A DNA stretch of 64,000 nt from Rhodocyclaceae bacterium (lineage in GTDB: Bacteria; Pseudomonadota; Gammaproteobacteria; Burkholderiales; Rhodocyclaceae): assembly GCA_018261935.1 (NCBI GenBank), contig JAGTRP010000019.1:1-64000 (forward strand), in the 5' to 3' direction. The notes under the pieces were generated by a model. That model was not told the DNA's origin, did not search any database, and saw only the letters and a list, made by a program, of their open reading frames with translations. The position numbers were made by a program, and so were the translations under genes. Positions 28,513 to 39,180 of the stretch are shown piece after piece. Numbering within the stretch: position 1 is the first letter of the stretch; every line of letters begins with the position of its first letter.

Positions 28513-29780
28513 CCCCAATCCAGATCGCAGCACAGCACCACCAGCCGGTTCTCCCGGTGCAGGGTGACGGACAGGGTGATGCACATGTTCCCGGCGGCGA
28601 TGGAGAGATAGGGTCGGGTGGTCTGCACTTCCCCCGGGTGGTTCACCGCGCGCCGGAAATAGTGCCGGCGGGACCAGACGGCGCCACGGCCGTCGGCCAG
28701 GGGCTTGAAGCGGGGGTTGGAGCCGGCCTGGGAGGCGGGGGCGCAGACGTTGCCGCCGATTTGCCTGCCGTCGCTGGCCAGCAGATAGCAGCGCTCGGCC
28801 CGCGGGCTGGCCAGCAGGGGAGCGGCGGCTGCCGCCAGTCCGGCCCCCGCGGCGACCAGGGCCGCGGCCTGCCTTAACCGCTCCTCGTAGCGGGCGATTT
28901 CCTGGCGATAGTCGTTGGCCTCTGTGGCGGCCTGGGAGTCGTAGCAGTCATGGAGGTCGGCGATGGCGCGGCTGCCGGGTTCCGGTGAGGCGGCGGCCTT
29001 GCCCGGCCGGCCGAAGTAGTATCCCTGGACGAGGTCGAAGCCGGAATCCAGGGCGATCAGGGCTTCCACCCCCGTTTCGATGCCCTCCATCAGGGTGAGG
29101 CTGCCGGTTTCGTGGATCAGGCTGACCAGGCTGGGCAGGGCGCGGCGTATGGTCCGGCTGGTGGCGGCCTGGGTAATCATTGAGCGGTCGAACTTGACGA
29201 TGTGGGGTGATACCTTCCATATCCGGTCGAAGTTGGAATGGCCCGCCCCGAAGTCGTCGATGGCCACCAGGCAGCCCAGGTCCTTGTAGTAAGCCACCGT
29301 GGATGCCAGGCGCTGGTCGTCGTCGATTTGGCCTTCCAGGATTTCCACCACCACCCGGGCGGCGGGCATGCCGTTGCGGGCGAGGAGTTCGAGGAAGAAG
29401 CTGCCGTAGTCCGGTCCCCGGACCACCACCTGGGGGCTGACGTTGAGGAACAGCCACGACTTCCCGTCGTCGGCGGCCATGAAGTTGCCCAGATGGACGG
29501 TGCGGCATAGCCGGTCCAGGAACACCGCCTCGGCCTCGCCGGCAGTCAGGGCGAATACCGCCTGGGGCGGGAAGCCGGTGCCGGCGCCCGCCGTAGCCCG
29601 CAGCAGCGCTTCGTAGCCCACCGCCCGGCGGTGGGCCAGGCTGTAGATGGGCTGGAAGGCGCTGCCGATGTGCAGCCCCTTGAAAGCACCGCTGATCTCC
29701 CCGGCGCCGCGGCGGACCGAGGCATGGATGGCGTGGTAGCAGCACTGGCCGCTGTCCCGACCGAGGGCGGCAGCGGTCAT
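28509..29780 (-). CDS. EAL-domain cyclic-di-GMP phosphodiesterase with C-terminal PDC-like sensor
   Basis: The 423-aa protein has an EAL domain (about 35-275) with residues for activity: EALLR (Glu57), [32 protein letters not shown] and QGYYFGRP. The C-terminal ~130 residues look like the PDC/Cache-type domain seen in some EAL proteins ([21 protein letters not shown]). No TM segment is evident, so it is probably cytoplasmic. Its start overlaps the chemoreceptor gene stop (ATGA), so receptor and phosphodiesterase are co-translated. Confidence 0.88.
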   Translation of the reverse strand: MTAAALGRDSGQCCYHAIHASVRRGAGEISGAFKGLHIGSAFQPIYSLAHRRAVGYEALLRATAGAGTGFPPQAVFALTAGEAEAVFLDRLCRTVHLGNFMAADDGKSWLFLNVSPQVVVRGPDYGSFFLELLARNGMPAARVVVEILEGQIDDDQRLASTVAYYKDLGCLVAIDDFGAGHSNFDRIWKVSPHIVKFDRSMITQAATSRTIRRALPSLVSLIHETGSLTLMEGIETGVEALIALDSGFDLVQGYYFGRPGKAAASPEPGSRAIADLHDCYDSQAATEANDYRQEIARYEERLRQAAALVAAGAGLAAAAAPLLASPRAERCYLLASDGRQIGGNVCAPASQAGSNPRFKPLADGRGAVWSRRHYFRRAVNHPGEVQTTRPYLSIAAGNMCITLSVTLHRENRLVVLCCDLDWG

Positions 29781-31927
29781 GCCGCCTCCCGGCTGACCTG
29801 GAACTGTCCGACCAGGGCATGGAGCTGGCTGGCCGTCACCCGCACCAGGTCGGTGCTGCCCTGCAGCGCTTTCACCGACTGCCGCATGCCGGTGGTCGCC
29901 GCTTCCACCTTGCGGGCCCCTTCGCTGTGCTCCCGGGTGCTTTGGGAGACGCTGTCGATGGTGGCCAGCAGGCCCTCGACGATGGCGTGGATGCCGCTGT
30001 GGTCGGCGGCGTTATCCTCGGCCAGGCGCAGACCTTCCTCCACCCCCTGCATGCCGTTCTCCATGGCCGCCACCGCGCCCCGGGCTTCCGACTGGACGCC
30101 CTCGATCATCTGACGGATGTCGGCGGTGGCCCGGGAAGTCCGTTCGGCCAGCTTCCGGACCTCGTCGGCCACCACGGCGAAGCCCCGGCCCGCTTCCCCG
30201 GCCCGGGCCGCCTCGATGGCGGCGTTCAGCGCCAGCAGGTTGGTTTGGGAGGCGATGCCGTTGATGACCTCCACCACCTTGCCGATCTCGTCGGTGCGGG
30301 CGTTGAGATTCTGGATGGTGTGGGCGGAGTTCTCGATGTTGGTGCGGATGGCGCCGGTCTTGGCGCGCACCACCTGGAATTGGCCGCGGGTGGTCTCCAC
30401 CGCCTCGTCCATGGCCTGGCGCATGGCGTCGGCGGTGGCCGAGGCGTGGCGGATTTCCTCGATCTGGACGGCGAGGGAAGCGAGCAGGCGCTGGATGCCG
30501 GCCGTCACCTCCTCGGAGGTCTGACGGGTGGCCCGGCTCCGGTCCAGCATGGCGTCGTTGGTGTGGCGCACGTTCCCGGCGGCGGCGATCACCTGGGCGA
30601 CGATGCCGTCCAGGTTGTCGATGAAGCTGTTGATCCAGCGCCCCAGGTCGCCGGTTTCGTCGGCCCGCAGCCGGTCTGCCTCCAGGCGCTGGCGCAGGTT
30701 GCCGCCGCCCTCGGCAATGTTGCGGATCACCTCGGTCATCTCGGCGAGGCGCTTCGCCACTCGGTTGGAGCCGAGGCGGTGAAAGAGCAGGGCGCTGACG
30801 AGGCCGAGGCCGGCGGTGGCCGGTTCCGTCGTCCAGGGGGAGAGGCCGGCAACGTTCGCCAGGCCAAAGTGGATGGCCCACAGCCCGCTCACCAGAGCCA
30901 GGTAGAGGCGCATGAGACGGAAATTGACCGGGCGCCGGCGGTAGACCTCCTCCAGGTCGGCCTCGCACATCATCCCCCAGCGGTCCGGCGAGCCCGGCAG
31001 CTGCAGGGTGACGCCCTTGCCGATCACCGGCACGTGGCGGTAGTCGGAGTAGCCGGGATAGGTCGCGAACAGGTTCTCGCCCCGGGCGATGGTCTCCCGC
31101 ACCCCGGGGTGGAGCTCGCCGGTGGCGGGGTCGGTGAAGCGCAATTCGAGCTCGGTGTGGCGCCGCACCCGCACCGTGCCCCAGGCGGTGCGGATCCCCT
31201 GCTTGAGGTTGTCCCCCAGAGTGAAGGCCCGGTCCTCGAAGCGGGAGCGGGAGAGGGCGGTTCCCGGCCGGACAGCGGGATCGAAGCGGGATTCCACCAT
31301 GAACAGATAGTTGTCCCCCGACTCCCGGTACACGTGGCCCGCCTCCCGCTGGATCAGGTCGCCGAGGACGTCGTTGGGCACCCGGCCGCAGACGCAGCCG
31401 ACGGCCTGCCCGTCCCGGACGATGGGCTGGTAGAACATCAGGGTCACTTCGTCGTGGAAGCGGGAGGTGGAGGGGCCGATGTCGAGGGTCGCCGGGTCCT
31501 CGTAGGGGCCGTGGAGGAACGGCCCCCGCAGGCCGGCCTTCACCGCCGCCGGGGCGAGGCCGCGGCAGCCGGCCCGGGCGGGATGGGTGGAAGCCAGGGT
31601 GGTCCCCTGGGCGTCGATGACGAAAATCTCGGACATGTCCGGGGCATGGCGCCGCTTTTCCGCCAGGAACGCTACGTTCACCGCCGGGAAAGGCCCGGCC
31701 ATCAGGTCGGCGATGCGCGCCAGATGCTCCCACTGGCTCTCGGCCCACAGCATGAGGATCCGGGCCCGGGTGGCGGCGATGCCCTCGAAGGTCTGCTCCA
31801 CCGTCCGGTAGTGGCCCCGGTTGAGGCGGCAGGTCCAGGCCATGGCCAGTTTTCCAGTCTTGCCGAGCCAGGGCAGCCAAGTGCGTTCGGAAGGGCTCAG
31901 GTTCATCGCGGGGCTTTTCAGGGACAT
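29777..31927 (-). CDS. Methyl-accepting chemotaxis protein with PDC/Cache-like sensor region
   Basis: The 716-aa receptor has a PDC-like N-terminal region ([21 protein letters not shown]), a hydrophobic segment near 340-390 and a HAMP-like stretch. A long signalling coiled coil has the hairpin tip [19 protein letters not shown] and [18 protein letters not shown]. The first ~60 residues lack a clear signal anchor, so the topology is unusual. The start at 31927 ([10 protein letters not shown]) is preferred over 32002. It is divergent from the STAS-CheA operon, which should supply its kinase. Confidence 0.88.
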   Translation of the reverse strand: MSLKSPAMNLSPSERTWLPWLGKTGKLAMAWTCRLNRGHYRTVEQTFEGIAATRARILMLWAESQWEHLARIADLMAGPFPAVNVAFLAEKRRHAPDMSEIFVIDAQGTTLASTHPARAGCRGLAPAAVKAGLRGPFLHGPYEDPATLDIGPSTSRFHDEVTLMFYQPIVRDGQAVGCVCGRVPNDVLGDLIQREAGHVYRESGDNYLFMVESRFDPAVRPGTALSRSRFEDRAFTLGDNLKQGIRTAWGTVRVRRHTELELRFTDPATGELHPGVRETIARGENLFATYPGYSDYRHVPVIGKGVTLQLPGSPDRWGMMCEADLEEVYRRRPVNFRLMRLYLALVSGLWAIHFGLANVAGLSPWTTEPATAGLGLVSALLFHRLGSNRVAKRLAEMTEVIRNIAEGGGNLRQRLEADRLRADETGDLGRWINSFIDNLDGIVAQVIAAAGNVRHTNDAMLDRSRATRQTSEEVTAGIQRLLASLAVQIEEIRHASATADAMRQAMDEAVETTRGQFQVVRAKTGAIRTNIENSAHTIQNLNARTDEIGKVVEVINGIASQTNLLALNAAIEAARAGEAGRGFAVVADEVRKLAERTSRATADIRQMIEGVQSEARGAVAAMENGMQGVEEGLRLAEDNAADHSGIHAIVEGLLATIDSVSQSTREHSEGARKVEAATTGMRQSVKALQGSTDLVRVTASQLHALVGQFQVSREAA

Positions 31928-32246
31928 CGTCTGCTTTCTTTGACATTCGGTTGCTGGCAGGCCGCCGGAGGGCGCTCCGGCGGCCTGCTGACGCTTTAGC
32001 AACCGCTATGCCACGGTGCTTCAAGGCCGGTCCGAAAGGGGAATTCCCCGGGTCGATGAATTAAAAAGGTGCGCGCCCCCTGGGGCGGCGGCCCAATATG
32101 GTGCATGAATGGGAGCCCCTGCCCCCCTTCGGGGTAGGAATCCGCCTACCCCCTGTCGCCGCCCGCCCACACGCACTTTGGGGGGGCGCCGATATTTTTC
32201 GTGACACCCCCCGGGCATCATGACGCCATCCATAAAGGAGGCAACC
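31928..32246. other. Divergent region between MCP/EAL and chemosensory operons
   Basis: This 319-bp stretch has no convincing gene. It contains a perfect 8-bp hairpin, GGGGTAGG-AATCCG-CCTACCCC (32131-32152), C/G-rich tracts and a GCCGATAT (32189-32196). The last resembles a flagellar sigma-28 -10 box but lacks a good -35 partner. Confidence 0.45.
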
Positions 32247-32561
32247 ATGACCATCGGAGTGCTCAACGAAAACCGCCACTGCCGCATCCGTCTGGAAGAA
32301 CTGACCATCTATACCGCCGCTGAGGTGGTCGAAGCCCTGCGGGCGGCGCTGGCGGGGGAGCCGGCCAGCCTGTCCATCGACCTGGTCGACGTGTCGGAAA
32401 TCGATACCGCTGGCATCCAGATGCTGCTGATGATCCGCCAGGAAGCCCAGCGGCGGCAGATCCCCGTGACTTTCATCGATGGCGGCCCGGCCATCGCCGA
32501 GAGCCTGGCGCTGGTGAACCTTTCTCCCCTATTTCAGTTCGAGATGGCCGCGGCCGCTTGA
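32247..32561 (+). CDS. STAS-domain anti-sigma-factor-antagonist-like protein
   Basis: The 104-aa single STAS domain (SpoIIAA/CheA-associated type) has the phosphorylation loop VSEIDTAGIQMLLMI with Thr54 where Ser is usual. AAAGGAGG lies 4-5 nt before the ATG, the strongest ribosome-binding site in the operon. It is the first gene of the chemosensory operon, 10 bp before cheA. STAS proteins in such operons may be CheA phosphorylation targets or scaffold parts; here the role is inferred from position. Confidence 0.87.
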   Translation: MTIGVLNENRHCRIRLEELTIYTAAEVVEALRAALAGEPASLSIDLVDVSEIDTAGIQMLLMIRQEAQRRQIPVTFIDGGPAIAESLALVNLSPLFQFEMAAAA

Positions 32562-32571
32562 GGAACAGACC

Positions 32572-34710
32572 ATGGACGAAGAACTGATCGGGACCTTCCT
32601 GCAGGAATGCCGTGAATTGCTGGAGGAGATGGAGAGCCGCCTCTTGCAGGCCGAGGCTGGTGAATGCGACAGCGACTGCATCAACGCCATTTTCCGGGCT
32701 GCCCACACCATCAAGGGTTCCGCCGGCGTCTTCGGCTTCGAACCGGTGGTGCATTTCACCCACGGACTGGAAAGCGTCCTGGACAAGGTCCGGGACGGGC
32801 TCCAGCCCCTCGACGCCGGCCTCACCGGACTGCTCCTCGAATGCGGCGACCACCTGGGCCGCCTGGTGGAAGCGGCGGCTGCAGGTCGGGAATTGGAGGC
32901 GGGCGCCAGCGCCGCCGGGGCGGTCCTGAGCGGACGGCTGGCCGGCTATCTGGGCAGTGCCGCCGGGCCGGCTCCGGCGGCAGCCGCCACCGAGGCCACC
33001 GAGCCGGTCGCTGCGGATGTCGCCTGCGCCGCCACCGACAACTGGCACATTTCCCTGCGTTTCGGCCGCGACGTACTGCGGAACGGCCTCGACCCCCTGT
33101 CCTTCCTGCGCTACCTCGGCACCCTGGGGGAGATCGCCGGCATCGCCACCCTCTACGACGGGCTGCCGGCAGCGGCCGACCTCCAGCCCGAGGACTGCTA
33201 CCTGGGCTTCGAGCTGAGTTTTCGCAGCGACCGGGACAAGGATGAAATCGAGGCCGTCTTCGATTTCATCCGGGACGACGCCACCATCCGCATCCTGCCG
33301 CCCAGGAGCAGCATCGACGAGTATGTCGAGCTCATCGCCGCCCAGCCGGAGGATGACCTGCGCCTGGGGCAGATCCTGGTGGAGTGCGGCACCCTGACCG
33401 AGCGCGAGCTGGCCGAGGCCCTGGCTGCCCAGAAGGCGGAGCCGGAAGCGGCGCGCCAGGCCCTGGGCCAGATCCTGGTCCAGGAGCGCATGGTGCAACC
33501 CGAGGTGGTGGTTGCCGCCCTCGAGAAGCAACGCGCCACCGGCAGCGCTGCGGCGCCCCAGAAATCCACCATCCGGGTGGATGCGGAAAGGCTGGACCAG
33601 CTCATCAACCTCATCGGCGAACTGGTGATCTCCGGGGCCGGCGTGAACCTCACCGCCCAGCGGGGCCCCCGGGAAGCCATGGTGGAATCCGCCGCCACCC
33701 TGAACCGCCTCATCGAGGCCGTCCGGGACAGTGCCCTCAACCTGCGCATGGTCCAGATCGGCGATACCTTCAACCGCTTCCAGCGGGTCGTGCGGGATGT
33801 CTCCCGGCAGCTCGGCAAGGACATCCGCCTGGTGATCGAGGGTGCCGAGACCGAACTCGACAAGACAGTGGTGGAGAAGATTGGCGATCCCCTCATGCAT
33901 CTGGTGCGCAACGCCATGGACCACGGCATCGAGAGCGCCGAGGCCCGCCTGGCCGCCGGCAAGCCGGCCCAGGGCACCATCAGCCTCAACGCCCACCACG
34001 ACGCCGGCAGCATCGTCATCGAGGTGGGGGACGACGGCGGCGGCCTCTCCCGGGAGAAGATCCTGAAGAAGGCCATCGAGCGCGGCATCGTCGCCGAGGG
34101 CCAGGAATTGGGCGAGCGGGAGGTTTTCCGCCTCATCTTCGAGGCCGGCTTCTCCACCGCCGAGCAGGTTTCCGAACTGTCGGGCCGGGGCGTCGGCATG
34201 GACGTGGTCCGCCGCAATATCGAGGCCCTGCGGGGCACCGTCGATATCGACAGCGTGCCGGGCCGGGGAACCCGCATGCGCATCCGCCTGCCGCTCACCA
34301 TGGCCATCATCGATGGGTTCCTAGTGGGGGTCGGCGAATCGGCCTTCGTCATTCCCCTGGACTTGGTGGTGGAGTGCGTGGAACTGACCGATGCCGGCCG
34401 CAGCGGCGATTACGTGAACCTGCGGGGCCAGCTCTTGCCCTTCCTGCGCCTGCGGGACCTGTTCGGCATCGAAGCCGCGCCCCCCGCCCGGGAGCAGATC
34501 GTCATCGTCCAGTTCGGCAGTTCCCGGGCCGGCCTGGTGGTGGATGCCCTGCACGGCGAATTCCAGACCGTCATCAAGCCCCTGGGCCCCATGTTCAGCC
34601 AGCTTTCCGGCATCAGCGGCTCCACCATCATGGGGTCCGGGGAAGTGGCCCTGATTCTCGATATCCCCCGGCTCATCCAGCACGCCGGCAACAGCGTGGC
34701 GGCGGCCTGA
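32572..34710 (+). CDS. cheA: Chemotaxis histidine kinase CheA, with MshEN-like repeat insert
   Basis: The 712-aa kinase starts with an Hpt domain (His45 in [14 protein letters not shown]). A weakly conserved region follows to 250, then two LGQILV...AL..Q repeats (264-320) like the cyclic-di-GMP-binding MshEN fold of PilB/MshE ATPases. Dimerisation (from about 333), ATPase ([22 protein letters not shown]) and CheW-like regulatory domains complete it. The operon carries two MCPs and a CheW but no cheR, cheB or cheZ. Confidence 0.93.
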   Translation: MDEELIGTFLQECRELLEEMESRLLQAEAGECDSDCINAIFRAAHTIKGSAGVFGFEPVVHFTHGLESVLDKVRDGLQPLDAGLTGLLLECGDHLGRLVEAAAAGRELEAGASAAGAVLSGRLAGYLGSAAGPAPAAAATEATEPVAADVACAATDNWHISLRFGRDVLRNGLDPLSFLRYLGTLGEIAGIATLYDGLPAAADLQPEDCYLGFELSFRSDRDKDEIEAVFDFIRDDATIRILPPRSSIDEYVELIAAQPEDDLRLGQILVECGTLTERELAEALAAQKAEPEAARQALGQILVQERMVQPEVVVAALEKQRATGSAAAPQKSTIRVDAERLDQLINLIGELVISGAGVNLTAQRGPREAMVESAATLNRLIEAVRDSALNLRMVQIGDTFNRFQRVVRDVSRQLGKDIRLVIEGAETELDKTVVEKIGDPLMHLVRNAMDHGIESAEARLAAGKPAQGTISLNAHHDAGSIVIEVGDDGGGLSREKILKKAIERGIVAEGQELGEREVFRLIFEAGFSTAEQVSELSGRGVGMDVVRRNIEALRGTVDIDSVPGRGTRMRIRLPLTMAIIDGFLVGVGESAFVIPLDLVVECVELTDAGRSGDYVNLRGQLLPFLRLRDLFGIEAAPPAREQIVIVQFGSSRAGLVVDALHGEFQTVIKPLGPMFSQLSGISGSTIMGSGEVALILDIPRLIQHAGNSVAAA

Positions 34711-34745
34711 CGCCCACACCGATTTCCATCCGAAGGAGACTTTTC

Positions 34746-36392
34746 ATGTTCAAGAATTTCAAGATCGGCCAGCGCCTGGGCTTCGGCTTCGCCGTCGTCC
34801 TGGCCCTGATGGCCTTCCTGTCCTACCTCGGCATCAGCCGCATGGCCGCCGTCAAGGACAACCTGGACATCGTCGTCCAGGAAAACAACGTCAAGATCGC
34901 CCTGGCCAACGGCATGCGTGGCCAGATCAACGTCATCGCCCGGGCGGTGCGCAACCTGGCCCTGACCAACGACGAGGCCATGATGAAGGCCGAGGAGGCC
35001 CGCGTCCAGCAGGCCCGCGTCAAGTACGACGAAATGCGCGACAAGCTCACCAGGATGGTCCGGTCGGAGGAGGGCAAGAAAATCCTGGCCGCCCTCGGCG
35101 ACGACCAGGCCAAGACCAAGACTCCGGTAGACAAGGCAATGGCCCTCGGCCTCGCCAACAAGAACGACCAGGCGGCCGAAGTCCTCCTTAAGGAAGTCCG
35201 CGGTCCCCAGGGCAAGTGGCTCGATGACATCAACGCCATGATCGAGCGCCAGGAGCTCCAGAACAAGGAGCTGATGGAAAAGGCGACGGCCGATTACAAC
35301 AGCGGCTTCGCCTGGATGGTCGGGCTGTTCGCGGCCTCCATGGCCATCGGCATCGCCTTCGCCTGGATCATCACCCGCGGCATCACCCGTCCCCTGGGCG
35401 AAGCCGTGGAAGTGGCCAACCGCCTCGCCGAAGGCGACCTGTCGGTGCGGTTGACCGCGGACTCCAAGGACGAAACCGGCCTGCTGGTGGCGGCCATGGG
35501 CAACATGGTGGAGAAGCTCTCCCACATCATCGGCGAGGTGCGGGGCTCGTCCCAGGCCCTGGGCAGCGCCTCCGAAGAAGTGAGCGCCACCGCCCAGAGC
35601 CTCTCCCAGCTCTCTTCCGAGCAGGCGGCCAGCGTCGAAGAGATTTCGGCCACCGTCGAGCAGGCGTCGGCGTCCATCAAGCAGAACACCGAGAACGCCA
35701 AGGTCACCGACGGCATGGCCACCCAGGCCGCCTCGCAAGCCGGGGAGGGCGGGAATGCCGTGCGGGAGACGGTGGCGGCCATGAAGAGCATCGCCGACAA
35801 GATCGGCATCATTGACGACATCGCCTACCAGACCAACCTCCTGGCCCTGAATGCCGCCATCGAGGCGGCCCGGGCAGGGGAGCACGGCAAGGGCTTCGCG
35901 GTGGTGGCGGCGGAGGTGCGCAAACTCGCCGAGCGCAGCCAGGTGGCGGCCCAGGAGATCGGCCAGGTGGCCCAGGGCAGCGTGGCCCTGGCGGAGAAGG
36001 CCGGCAAGCTCCTGGACGAGATGGTGCCCACCATCCAGAAGACTTCGGACCTGGTCCAGGAAATCGCCATGGCTTCCGAGGAGCAGTCTTCCGGAGTCGG
36101 CCAGATCAATACCGCCATGAGCCAGCTCGGCCAGGCCACCCAGCAGAATGCCTCGGCTTCCGAGGAACTGGCGGCCACCGCCGAGGAAATGAGCAGTCAG
36201 GCCGAACAGTTGCAGAAGCTCATGGCCTTCTTCCGGACCGATGCGTCGGCCGAGGTGGCCGAGGCACCGGCAGCCGCCGGGAAGCCGGCCGGACGTTTCG
36301 CCTCCCAGCCGTCGGTGGGGCGCTTCGCCGCCAGGCCGGTGCTGGCTGTCGCTGGCGGTGCCGGCGGCAACAAGGACTTCGTCCAGTTCTGA
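34746..36392 (+). CDS. Methyl-accepting chemotaxis protein (four-helix-bundle sensor)
   Basis: The 548-aa receptor has TM1 near 11-31, a ~160-residue periplasmic helical bundle, TM2 near 194-216 and HAMP ([22 protein letters not shown]). The cytoplasmic hairpin tip is [24 protein letters not shown]. No NWETF-like tether ends the protein. AAGGAGAC lies ~6 nt before the ATG. Its signalling region is almost the same as in the receptors at 36960 and 44770, so all three can share one array. Confidence 0.93.
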   Translation: MFKNFKIGQRLGFGFAVVLALMAFLSYLGISRMAAVKDNLDIVVQENNVKIALANGMRGQINVIARAVRNLALTNDEAMMKAEEARVQQARVKYDEMRDKLTRMVRSEEGKKILAALGDDQAKTKTPVDKAMALGLANKNDQAAEVLLKEVRGPQGKWLDDINAMIERQELQNKELMEKATADYNSGFAWMVGLFAASMAIGIAFAWIITRGITRPLGEAVEVANRLAEGDLSVRLTADSKDETGLLVAAMGNMVEKLSHIIGEVRGSSQALGSASEEVSATAQSLSQLSSEQAASVEEISATVEQASASIKQNTENAKVTDGMATQAASQAGEGGNAVRETVAAMKSIADKIGIIDDIAYQTNLLALNAAIEAARAGEHGKGFAVVAAEVRKLAERSQVAAQEIGQVAQGSVALAEKAGKLLDEMVPTIQKTSDLVQEIAMASEEQSSGVGQINTAMSQLGQATQQNASASEELAATAEEMSSQAEQLQKLMAFFRTDASAEVAEAPAAAGKPAGRFASQPSVGRFAARPVLAVAGGAGGNKDFVQF

Positions 36393-36416
36393 CAGCCATC
36401 ATCGGAGAGCACTGAC

Positions 36417-36935
36417 ATGGAAAATGCAATAGTCCCGGTCGGGCCGGCCGCCGCCGAAAGCGGCCAGTACCTGACCTTCATCCTGGGGCGGGAGACCTAT
36501 TCGATAGGCATCCTCGCCATCAAGGAAATCATCGAATACGGGTCCGTCACGGCGGTGCCGATGATGCCGGCCTTCGTGCGCGGGGTCATCAACCTGCGGG
36601 GGGCGGTGGTGCCGGTCCTCGACCTGCTGGCCCGCTTCGGCATGGGCCGGACCGAGATCTCGCGTCGCAGCTGCATCGTCATCGTCGAAGTCAGGAACGG
36701 CCACGAGATCCTGGACGTTGGCATCCTGGTGGATGCGGTCAACGAGGTGGTGGCCATTCCCGCTGCCGATATCGAGGCGGCTCCGAGCTTCGGCTCCCGG
36801 ATCGATACCCGCTTCATCGCCGGTATGGGGAAAGTGGGCGGCCAGTTCGTGGTGATCCTTAATGTCGAACGGGTCGCCGACTGCGCCGACATCGCTGCCG
36901 GATTACCGCCAAGCCAACTGGCCCTGGCTGCCTGA
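36417..36935 (+). CDS. cheW: Chemotaxis adaptor protein CheW
   Basis: The 172-aa CheW-like protein couples receptors to CheA. It shows LTFILGRETYSIGILAIKEI, RGVINLRGAVVPVLDL and GILVDAVNEVVAIPAADIE. It lies between the two MCP genes, 24 bp after the first and 24 bp before the second. The ribosome-binding site GGAGAG is a few bases before the ATG. Confidence 0.94.
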   Translation: MENAIVPVGPAAAESGQYLTFILGRETYSIGILAIKEIIEYGSVTAVPMMPAFVRGVINLRGAVVPVLDLLARFGMGRTEISRRSCIVIVEVRNGHEILDVGILVDAVNEVVAIPAADIEAAPSFGSRIDTRFIAGMGKVGGQFVVILNVERVADCADIAAGLPPSQLALAA

Positions 36936-36959
36936 TCCAAACCTTTTTGGGAGATGACG

Positions 36960-38561
36960 ATGATAATCAACAACTTGTCCATCAAGAAGAAACTCGTCGC
37001 AGGATTTGGGCTGGCCACCCTGTGCAGCACCGTGGCCGTGGGCTTCGCCCTGGTTGGCCTGCTGCATGTAGAGAAACAGGTGGGGCAGCTGGTGGAGCGG
37101 GACCAGGCCCTGGCCTTCGCTTCCTCCGAAATGCTGGCCCATGGTCTGCAAATGGAGCAGGCTTTGCGCAATATCGTCCTGGACCCGAAGAATGAGCGGG
37201 CCTACAAGAACCTGGAGGCGGCCGGCAAGGACTTCGCCGAACTCCTCGAACAAGCCCGCGGCCTGGCCGGGGGGGACGGCAAGACCGGTGCGCTGCTGCA
37301 GGAAATCGGGCAGCTCCGGGAAAAGCAGCAGCCGGTACAGGCCCGGGTCGTGGGGCTGGCCAAGGGCGAGACGGCGGCCGCCATCAGCCTTATCAACCAG
37401 GAAGAAACGCCCCTCTGGCGGGATCTCAGGGCCCGGCTGGTCTCCCTCAACAAGGCCAAGAAGGCCGACCTCCAGGCTGCGGTGGCCGAAATCCGGCAGA
37501 TCGGCGAGAACGTCAAGGCCACCGGCCTCGGCCTCGGCGCCCTGTCCCTGCTGATCGTGGCCGCCAGCGCCTTCCTGCTCATCCGCGCCATCACGAGGCC
37601 TATCGCCCAGGCCGTGACCCTCGCCAACCGCCTGGCGGAAGGCGACCTGTCGGCGACGGTGCAATCATCCTCCCGGGACGAGGTAGGGCAGCTGATGGCG
37701 GCCCTGGGCCACATGGCCGAAAAGCTGTCCCAGGTCATCGGCGCCGTCCGCAGCACCGCCGCCACCCTGGCCAACGCTTCCGCCCAGGTCAGCGCCACTG
37801 CCCAGAGCCTGGCCCAGTCGGCCACCGAACAGGCGACGGGCGTGGACCAGGCGAGCGCCTCGGTGAAGGACATCACGGCCTCCATCCACCGCAACAGCGA
37901 CAATGCCGGCGTCACCGACGGCATGGCGACCCAGGCGGCGCGGGAAGCCCAGGACGGCGGTGAGGCGGTGCGGGAAACCGTAAGCGCCATGAAAGCCATC
38001 GCCGGCAAGATCGGGGTGGTGGATGAAATCGCCTACCAGACCAACCTCCTGGCCCTGAACGCCGCCATCGAGGCGGCCCGGGCCGGCGAGCACGGCAAGG
38101 GTTTCGCCGTGGTGGCCGCCGAGGTGAGGAAGCTCGCCCAGCGCAGCCAGTCGGCGGCCCAGGAGATCGGCGACGTGGCTGGCCGTTCCGTGGCCCTGGC
38201 GGAAAAGGCCGGCGAGCTCCTGGTATCCATGGTGCCGGCCATCGCCAAGACCTCGGGCCTGGTGCAGGAAATCGCGGCCTTGTCCCGGGAGCAGGCTTCC
38301 GGCGTCGCCCAGATCGACGGTGCCATGGGCCAGCTCAACCAGACCACCCAGCAGAACGCCTCGGCGTCCGAAGAGCTCGCCGCCACCGCCGAGGAAATGA
38401 GCGGCCAGGCGGAGCAGCTCCAGGAACTCATGGCCTTCTTCCGCACCGTGGCGACGGAAGGGACGGCGAAGCCGGCCCCGGCTCGCGGCCGGCCGGACTT
38501 CAAGCGGCCCGCCGGGCTTCTTCCCGTTGTCGAATTGGCCGGCGCGGGCAACTTCAACTGA
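36960..38561 (+). CDS. Methyl-accepting chemotaxis protein
   Basis: The 533-aa receptor has TM1 near 11-33, a helical sensor region, TM2 near 190-205, HAMP ([21 protein letters not shown]) and the tip [29 protein letters not shown] ends 8 nt before the ATG at 36960; the ATG at 36954 is too close to it. Compared with the first receptor, the adaptation helices are more divergent ([15 protein letters not shown]). Confidence 0.92.
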   Translation: MIINNLSIKKKLVAGFGLATLCSTVAVGFALVGLLHVEKQVGQLVERDQALAFASSEMLAHGLQMEQALRNIVLDPKNERAYKNLEAAGKDFAELLEQARGLAGGDGKTGALLQEIGQLREKQQPVQARVVGLAKGETAAAISLINQEETPLWRDLRARLVSLNKAKKADLQAAVAEIRQIGENVKATGLGLGALSLLIVAASAFLLIRAITRPIAQAVTLANRLAEGDLSATVQSSSRDEVGQLMAALGHMAEKLSQVIGAVRSTAATLANASAQVSATAQSLAQSATEQATGVDQASASVKDITASIHRNSDNAGVTDGMATQAAREAQDGGEAVRETVSAMKAIAGKIGVVDEIAYQTNLLALNAAIEAARAGEHGKGFAVVAAEVRKLAQRSQSAAQEIGDVAGRSVALAEKAGELLVSMVPAIAKTSGLVQEIAALSREQASGVAQIDGAMGQLNQTTQQNASASEELAATAEEMSGQAEQLQELMAFFRTVATEGTAKPAPARGRPDFKRPAGLLPVVELAGAGNFN

Positions 38562-38571
38562 TTCTGAAACG

Positions 38572-39180
38572 ATGCACGATTCAACTCTCGAGAACCTGGG
38601 CGCGCCACTGCAGCAAGTGGTGCGGGCCAATGCCAGCATCCGCGCCGTCATCGACATGGCGCGCCGGGTGAACCTGGTGGCCATCAACGCCTCCCTGGCA
38701 GCGAAAAAGGCTGGGGCCCAGGCTCGGGGGTTCGGCGTGGTATCCGCCGAATTGCGGCAGTTCAGCGACTGGCTGAACGGGCAGATGGGCGACCTCGACC
38801 GGCTCATCGCCGTGCAGGTGGTGAACCTGGCCGAGGTGGCCAAGGAACGCCGCCAGCACCGCCATCTCCAGCGGGCCCAGGAATGCTGCGTCGGCAGCGG
38901 CCCGATGGCCCTTGTCACCGCCCGCATCGGGGAGCGCCTGAGCCTGGCGGACCAGGCCAACCGGCAGCGCTGGCAAGACCTCGGCCTGCGCACCCGGCGG
39001 ATATTGCGCCTGTGCGGCACCGGCACGGCCCTGGCCCGGGCGGCCAAGGTCGAGGCGGTGTACGGCGGCGCCTTCGCCGGCGGGCTCCGCCTGGTGGCGG
39101 AGGAAATTGAGGCGGCCATCGCCGCCATCCACGAAACCCTCAGAGAACTGGGCAACGACCTGGCCCACGCACAACCATGA
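38572..39180 (+). CDS. Soluble mini-receptor: partial MCP signalling domain
   Basis: The 202-aa protein has no membrane segment. Residues 32-70 (RRVNLVAINASLAAKKAGAQ, then RGFGVVSAELRQFSDWLNGQ) are a degenerate copy of the MCP hairpin tip and its descending helix. The rest is helical and unassigned. It lacks a sensor, HAMP and full-length coiled coil. It lies 10 bp after an MCP gene and overlaps the ODP-like gene (ATGA), so it may be the dedicated receptor-like partner of that protein. No name is assigned. Confidence 0.7.
   Translation: MHDSTLENLGAPLQQVVRANASIRAVIDMARRVNLVAINASLAAKKAGAQARGFGVVSAELRQFSDWLNGQMGDLDRLIAVQVVNLAEVAKERRQHRHLQRAQECCVGSGPMALVTARIGERLSLADQANRQRWQDLGLRTRRILRLCGTGTALARAAKVEAVYGGAFAGGLRLVAEEIEAAIAAIHETLRELGNDLAHAQP

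Noticed and set aside
29819-31999. 726-aa plus-strand ORF opposite the MCP gene
   Set aside because: Antisense shadow with low-complexity Gly/His/Val content.
32189-32196. GCCGATAT as a flagellar sigma-28 -10 box
   Set aside because: No TAAA-like -35 element at the right distance.
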